A stretch of 64,000 bases of DNA from Phragmitibacter flavus (lineage in GTDB: Bacteria; Verrucomicrobiota; Verrucomicrobiia; Verrucomicrobiales; Verrucomicrobiaceae). Shown here piece by piece: positions 60,817 through 64,000 of this stretch. Numbering within the stretch: position 1 is the first letter of the stretch; each line of letters starts with the position of its first letter. The position numbers and the translations under genes were made by a program. The notes under the pieces were generated by a model. It searched no databases and had not been told where the DNA came from. It saw only the letters and a list, made by a program, of their open reading frames with translations. The stretch is taken from positions 305,695-369,694 of the forward strand of contig NZ_VAUV01000007.1 in assembly GCF_005780165.1 (NCBI RefSeq), in the 5' to 3' direction.

Positions 60817-63760
60817 AGATGAAAGCGTTGAGGTTGTAGAGGACGCGGGCGAGGCTGGCGGGGCCGTGTTGATCGAGGTGGTCGGTGAGGGCGGTAAGTT
60901 CGTGGGGGTCGGGCGGGCGGCCGAGGGTGAGCTGGGTGGCGAGGTGGATTTTTTCGTGAGGGGTGGGCGCTTCGTTGGTGAGGCGGGTGGCGAGGTGGCG
61001 GGACATGGTTTCGACGAAGCGGTTGTTCCATTGGGCGAGGGCCTGGAGGGCGGTGGTGGATTCGTCGCGCATGGGGATGCTGAGGGAGGGGTCGGCGCAG
61101 TCGAGAACGGTGAGGAGCGGTTGGGGTTGGGAGCGGACGATCATGCGGTAGATGCTGCGGCGATGGGCGAGGGGGTTTTCGGGATCATGCTGATCGTATT
61201 GGTAGTGGGGCGAGTGCTGGGGTTTGTCGATGACGAAGTCCTGGAAGCCGGGGCCGTGGCGTTGGTCGAGTTGGATGAGGTCGGTGGTGGTGAGCAGGGT
61301 GTCGCGGAATTCTTCGGCGGTGAGGCGGCGACGGTTGGCGCGCCAGAGGTGGGTGTTGGTGGCGTCGATGGTGGCGTTGTGGGGATGATGGGTGCTGGAG
61401 CGTCGGTAGGCCTGGCTGGTGAAGAGCAGGCGGATGATGTTTTTGAGGGAGTGTTGGGGGTCGTTGCGGAGGCGGATGGCGAGGTGGTCGAGAAGGGCGG
61501 GGTGACTGGGTTGAAGGCCCATGCGGCCGAAGTCGTTGGGGGTGGAAACAAGGGGTTGGGAGAAGGTCCATAACCAGAGGCGGTTGGCGATGGTGCGCCA
61601 GAAGATGGGGTTGTCGGTGCTGGTGATGGATTGGGCGAGTTGGAGTCGGGCGGTGGATTCGGGGGTGTCGGGAGGAAGGGTGAACTCGGGTTGGGCACCG
61701 GGCCAGAGCGGCGGCATGCCGGGAAGCATGAGGTCGCCGGGGGCGTTGATGTCGCCGCGATGGAGGAGGTGGATGGGGCGGGGTTTGCCGGAGGTGGGTT
61801 TGAACTGGCCTTGGGGTTTGAATTGGGTGGTGACGGCGTAGACGGATTGGCCGGGAGGGAGAGTTTGGAGTTTTTGGTTGAGCCCGGTGAGGGTGGTTTC
61901 GAGTTGGGCGATGCGTTGCGCTTTTTCGGGGGTGCGCAGTTCGTTGTGAATGGTTTGATGTTGTTGTTCGAGCTGGCGGAGTTCGGCGAGGGCGGTGGGG
62001 TTGTTGAGTTCCTGGTGGAGGATACCGTCGGTGAGGTTGTTGCGAGACCAGCGGGGTGGGGATTCGATGCTGTCGAGAGCGGTGACGGTGGTGCCGAGGG
62101 CGATGTTTTTTTGTGGATCGGTGTGGTTGTAGATCTCGATTTCGCCGAGGGCGAAGATGTGATCGTTTTGGCGGGTGGCGAGATGGGTGGCGGTGATGCG
62201 CAGGTAGCGGGTGGCGGCGAGGTGGTGGTTGATGAGGATGGGGGAGTCCTTGGGGTTTTCGAAGTCGGCTTGGGTGTGGTCGAGAAGGACGGTGACGTCG
62301 GTTTTGAAGTGGGGGTTGGTGGAGGTTTCGACTTTGAAGCGTTTGGGGAATCCGAAGCCGGGGCCGATGTTGTTGTAGTTGTCGAAGGCGGGTTGGATGC
62401 GGATTTGATGGATGGGCTGGAGGCTGCCGAGGTCGACTTGCACCCATTTGATGTCGTGGGGATTTTTGGTGATGGCGCTGTGCCAGCCGAAGGAGGGTTT
62501 GGGGGGGATGCCGTATTGCTGGCGAAGTTGGGTGATGCGGGTTTGGATGGTTTGGGTGCGTTCGGTGAGCGGGGTTTGGATGGAGCGGTTGATCTGGTCG
62601 AGTTCGGTCTGGTATTGGGTGATTTGGGATTGGAGGTTGTGCAGGGTTTTTTGCTGATCGGGGGTGGGGCCGGCGTAGATGCGGTCGGCGCGGTCGACGG
62701 CGGCGAAGATGGCGTGGAGTCGGTAGTAGTCCTCGGTGCGGATGGGGTCGGCCTTGTGATGGTGGCATTGGGCGCACTGGACGGTGGTGGCGAGGAAGAC
62801 GTTGTAGGTGGCGGCGATCATTTCGTCGCGGTCCATGTGTTTGCCGATGCGGCCGTCGATTTTGTTCTCACCGACTTCGGTGTGGGCGATGTGATCCCAG
62901 GGTCCGGCGGCGAGGAAGCCGAGGGCGGCGATGGAGTCGGGATCGGGTTCGGTGGGATGGAGGGCGTCGCCGGCGATTTGTTCGGTGACGAACCGGGGGT
63001 AGGGTTTGTCGTGGTTGAGGCTGTTGATGATGTAGTCGCGATAGGGCCAGGCGTTGGGGCGCGGTTTGTCTTTGTCGTAGCCGTGGGTGTCGGCATAACG
63101 GGCGAGGTCGAGCCAGTGTTGGGCCCATTTTTCGCCGAAGGCGGGGGAGGCGAGGAGTTGATCGACGGTGGTTTCGATGGCGCGGGCGAGGCCGGCTTTT
63201 TGGCTGAGCTGGATGAAAGTGTCGACTTGTTGGGGAGTGGGCGGGAGGCCGGTGATGTCGTAGCTGAGGCGGCGGATGAGGGTGATGGGTTCGGCGTCGG
63301 GGACGGGGGTGAGGTTGAGGTTGGCGAGCTGGATGTTGATGAAGTGGTCGACGGGATGTTGGTCGAAGGGGATGGGGGTGTCGGAGAGCGGGTTGAGGCT
63401 CCACCAGTTGAGGTCGCGGGTGGGGTTGTCTTTGAGGGTAAGGTGGTCGGGCCAGGGGGCTCCGGCGTTGATCCATTGGCGGATGAGGCCGACTTGATCG
63501 GGGGTGAGGGGATCGCCCTTTTTGGGCATGGCGGGGTTGGGGCCGCTGATTTGATCGAGGAGGGTGGCGTGGAGAGAGGCCGGGGGGGCTTGGTGGAGGC
63601 GGATGTCGCCTTTGGCGCTGTGTTCGTCGTGACAGGAGAGGCAGCGTTGTTCCAGGATGGGGGCGATGTCTTTGGCGAAATCGGGGGCGGCGGGGAGGAG
63701 GGTGGGAGTGGCCGCGAGAAGGAGGAGGGTGATGAGGGTGATGGGCGGCGGGAAACGCAT
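60806..63760 (-). CDS. PSD1-type secreted cytochrome protein (PSCyt1-DUF1549-discoidin-DUF1553)
   Basis: A 984-residue exported protein (signal peptide residues 1-24). The cytochrome domain has heme motif C40-L-S-C43-H44 followed by SAKGDIRLHQ; a second CxxCH (C329-A-Q-C-H, then HHKADPIRTEDYY) follows the DUF1549 domain. A discoidin/F5-8C-like domain lies around residues 430-560 (KWVQVDLGSLQPIHQIRIQ, then RYLRITATHLA). DUF1553 ends the chain (RTIANRLWLWTFSQPL, YRRSSTHHPHN and RRSIYRMIVRSQPQPLL). The accessory domain is discoidin, not LamG as in the first pair. Long antisense frames (61631-63781) are artefacts of its codon bias. Confidence 0.88.
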   Translation of the reverse strand: MRFPPPITLITLLLLAATPTLLPAAPDFAKDIAPILEQRCLSCHDEHSAKGDIRLHQAPPASLHATLLDQISGPNPAMPKKGDPLTPDQVGLIRQWINAGAPWPDHLTLKDNPTRDLNWWSLNPLSDTPIPFDQHPVDHFINIQLANLNLTPVPDAEPITLIRRLSYDITGLPPTPQQVDTFIQLSQKAGLARAIETTVDQLLASPAFGEKWAQHWLDLARYADTHGYDKDKPRPNAWPYRDYIINSLNHDKPYPRFVTEQIAGDALHPTEPDPDSIAALGFLAAGPWDHIAHTEVGENKIDGRIGKHMDRDEMIAATYNVFLATTVQCAQCHHHKADPIRTEDYYRLHAIFAAVDRADRIYAGPTPDQQKTLHNLQSQITQYQTELDQINRSIQTPLTERTQTIQTRITQLRQQYGIPPKPSFGWHSAITKNPHDIKWVQVDLGSLQPIHQIRIQPAFDNYNNIGPGFGFPKRFKVETSTNPHFKTDVTVLLDHTQADFENPKDSPILINHHLAATRYLRITATHLATRQNDHIFALGEIEIYNHTDPQKNIALGTTVTALDSIESPPRWSRNNLTDGILHQELNNPTALAELRQLEQQHQTIHNELRTPEKAQRIAQLETTLTGLNQKLQTLPPGQSVYAVTTQFKPQGQFKPTSGKPRPIHLLHRGDINAPGDLMLPGMPPLWPGAQPEFTLPPDTPESTARLQLAQSITSTDNPIFWRTIANRLWLWTFSQPLVSTPNDFGRMGLQPSHPALLDHLAIRLRNDPQHSLKNIIRLLFTSQAYRRSSTHHPHNATIDATNTHLWRANRRRLTAEEFRDTLLTTTDLIQLDQRHGPGFQDFVIDKPQHSPHYQYDQHDPENPLAHRRSIYRMIVRSQPQPLLTVLDCADPSLSIPMRDESTTALQALAQWNNRFVETMSRHLATRLTNEAPTPHEKIHLATQLTLGRPPDPHELTALTDHLDQHGPASLARVLYNLNAFIYVD

Positions 63761-63874
63761 GGGGTATTTAACGGGATTTGAGCACAGAGTGCATGCGACG
63801 GGATCGCGTCACGTGGGGGGCTTGCGATGGAGGGGGGAGGAACGCTCGGGCTGTGGCCTGTTGACCGACGACAC

Positions 63875-64000
63875 CAGACTGTGTAAAAACTCCCGGCTTT
63901 GGGTTGACGTGGGCGGGTTTGTCGAGATTTAAACTCTCCATGAGTCATATCCAAGGTCATGACCGCGATGAAACCCTTTTGCTGCCGCCCCGCCTTGATG
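63875..64000 (+). mobile_element. Left end of a probable IS1182-family insertion sequence (truncated)
   Basis: The segment CAGACTGTGTAAAAACTC (63875-63892) resembles a terminal inverted repeat of this type of element. A transposase-like start codon follows 47 bases later. The right end lies outside the window, so target duplication and the second inverted repeat cannot be checked. It sits just upstream of the divergent PSD1 gene. Confidence 0.55.
63940..64000 (+). CDS. Transposase start, IS1182-like, truncated by window edge
   Basis: The open frame begins at ATG 63940 and runs off the edge after 20 codons. The peptide MSHIQGHDRDETLLLPPRLD matches the beginning of IS1182-family transposases, which typically read M-x-x-I-Q-G-x-D-R-x-Q-x-x-L-L-P-x-x-L-D-D. 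DDE catalytic residues would be outside the window. This frame is too short for automatic listing but the pattern is distinctive. Confidence 0.6.
   Translation, partial: MSHIQGHDRDETLLLPPRLD

Noticed and set aside
61631..63781. 716-codon open frame on the plus strand
   Set aside because: It lies antisense to the PSD1 gene, is almost all Gly/Val/Asp/Glu, and comes from the C-rich third codon positions of the real gene.
1..64000. tRNA, rRNA, CRISPR arrays and prophage genes
   Set aside because: No T-loop-like tRNA pattern in a spacer, no regular repeat-spacer series and no phage structural genes were seen.

Overview
The window looks like chromosomal DNA of a Verrucomicrobia bacterium (Verrucomicrobiae-like). 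The pointers are two PSD1-type (DUF1549/DUF1553) secreted c-type cytochrome proteins each paired with a Tat-exported DUF1501 protein, an exosortase/EpsI pair, a VanW-domain protein, an ECF42-type sigma factor with its DGPF partner, GC-rich DNA and few clear Shine-Dalgarno sites. The taxonomic call is inferred from gene content only; no rRNA or tRNA gene was seen.

Left part (1-15 kb): an edge-truncated M15-like peptidase, an MFS transporter and a membrane-anchored alpha/beta hydrolase (minus strand); then a plus-strand envelope run of GT4, GT9, MsbA-like ABC exporter and shikimate dehydrogenase, followed by a VanW-glycosyltransferase fusion coupled to an unknown exported protein with a possible His/Cys dyad. 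A minus-strand block follows with the ECF42 sigma factor, a DGPF/YCII protein, a small CxxC membrane protein and a DUF899 thioredoxin-like protein.

Middle part (15-27 kb): IclR regulator, PSD1 protein and DUF1501 protein on the plus strand; a tight minus-strand mutL-modA-modB-modC run in which ModC is short and lacks the usual C-terminal domain; an IscA-type Fe-S protein and a membrane-anchored protein of unknown function on the plus strand; then a hairpin-rich spacer and an 87-residue orphan protein.

The dominant feature is a minus-strand glycan locus reading from about 50.97 kb down to 27.22 kb. It opens with a NusG/RfaH-like antiterminator and DAHP synthase, then carries heptose genes (HldE kinase domain, GmhA), four FkbM methyltransferases, one TylF-type and two other SAM methyltransferases, a Wzx-like flippase, two GT4, two GT9, one exostosin-like and one WecG/TagA glycosyltransferase, two O-antigen ligase/polymerase-like membrane proteins, exosortase plus EpsI, and a plant-like GDP-mannose 3,5-epimerase. 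It ends at a good intrinsic terminator. Many genes overlap by ATGA or TGATG, as in one long operon. The inferred product is a heavily O-methylated, heptose-containing surface polysaccharide made and exported beside an exosortase protein-sorting system.

Right part (51-64 kb): secreted proteins of unknown function, a GDSL plus alpha/beta hydrolase fusion, a class I aldolase with an intrinsic terminator, a PH-domain membrane protein, an SBF-like transporter, a hexose-6-phosphate mutarotase-like protein, a PhoX-like Tat protein, a second PSD1-DUF1501 pair, and at the very edge the first 20 codons of a probable IS1182-family transposase. By eye the plus strand is G-rich across the whole window whatever the gene direction.
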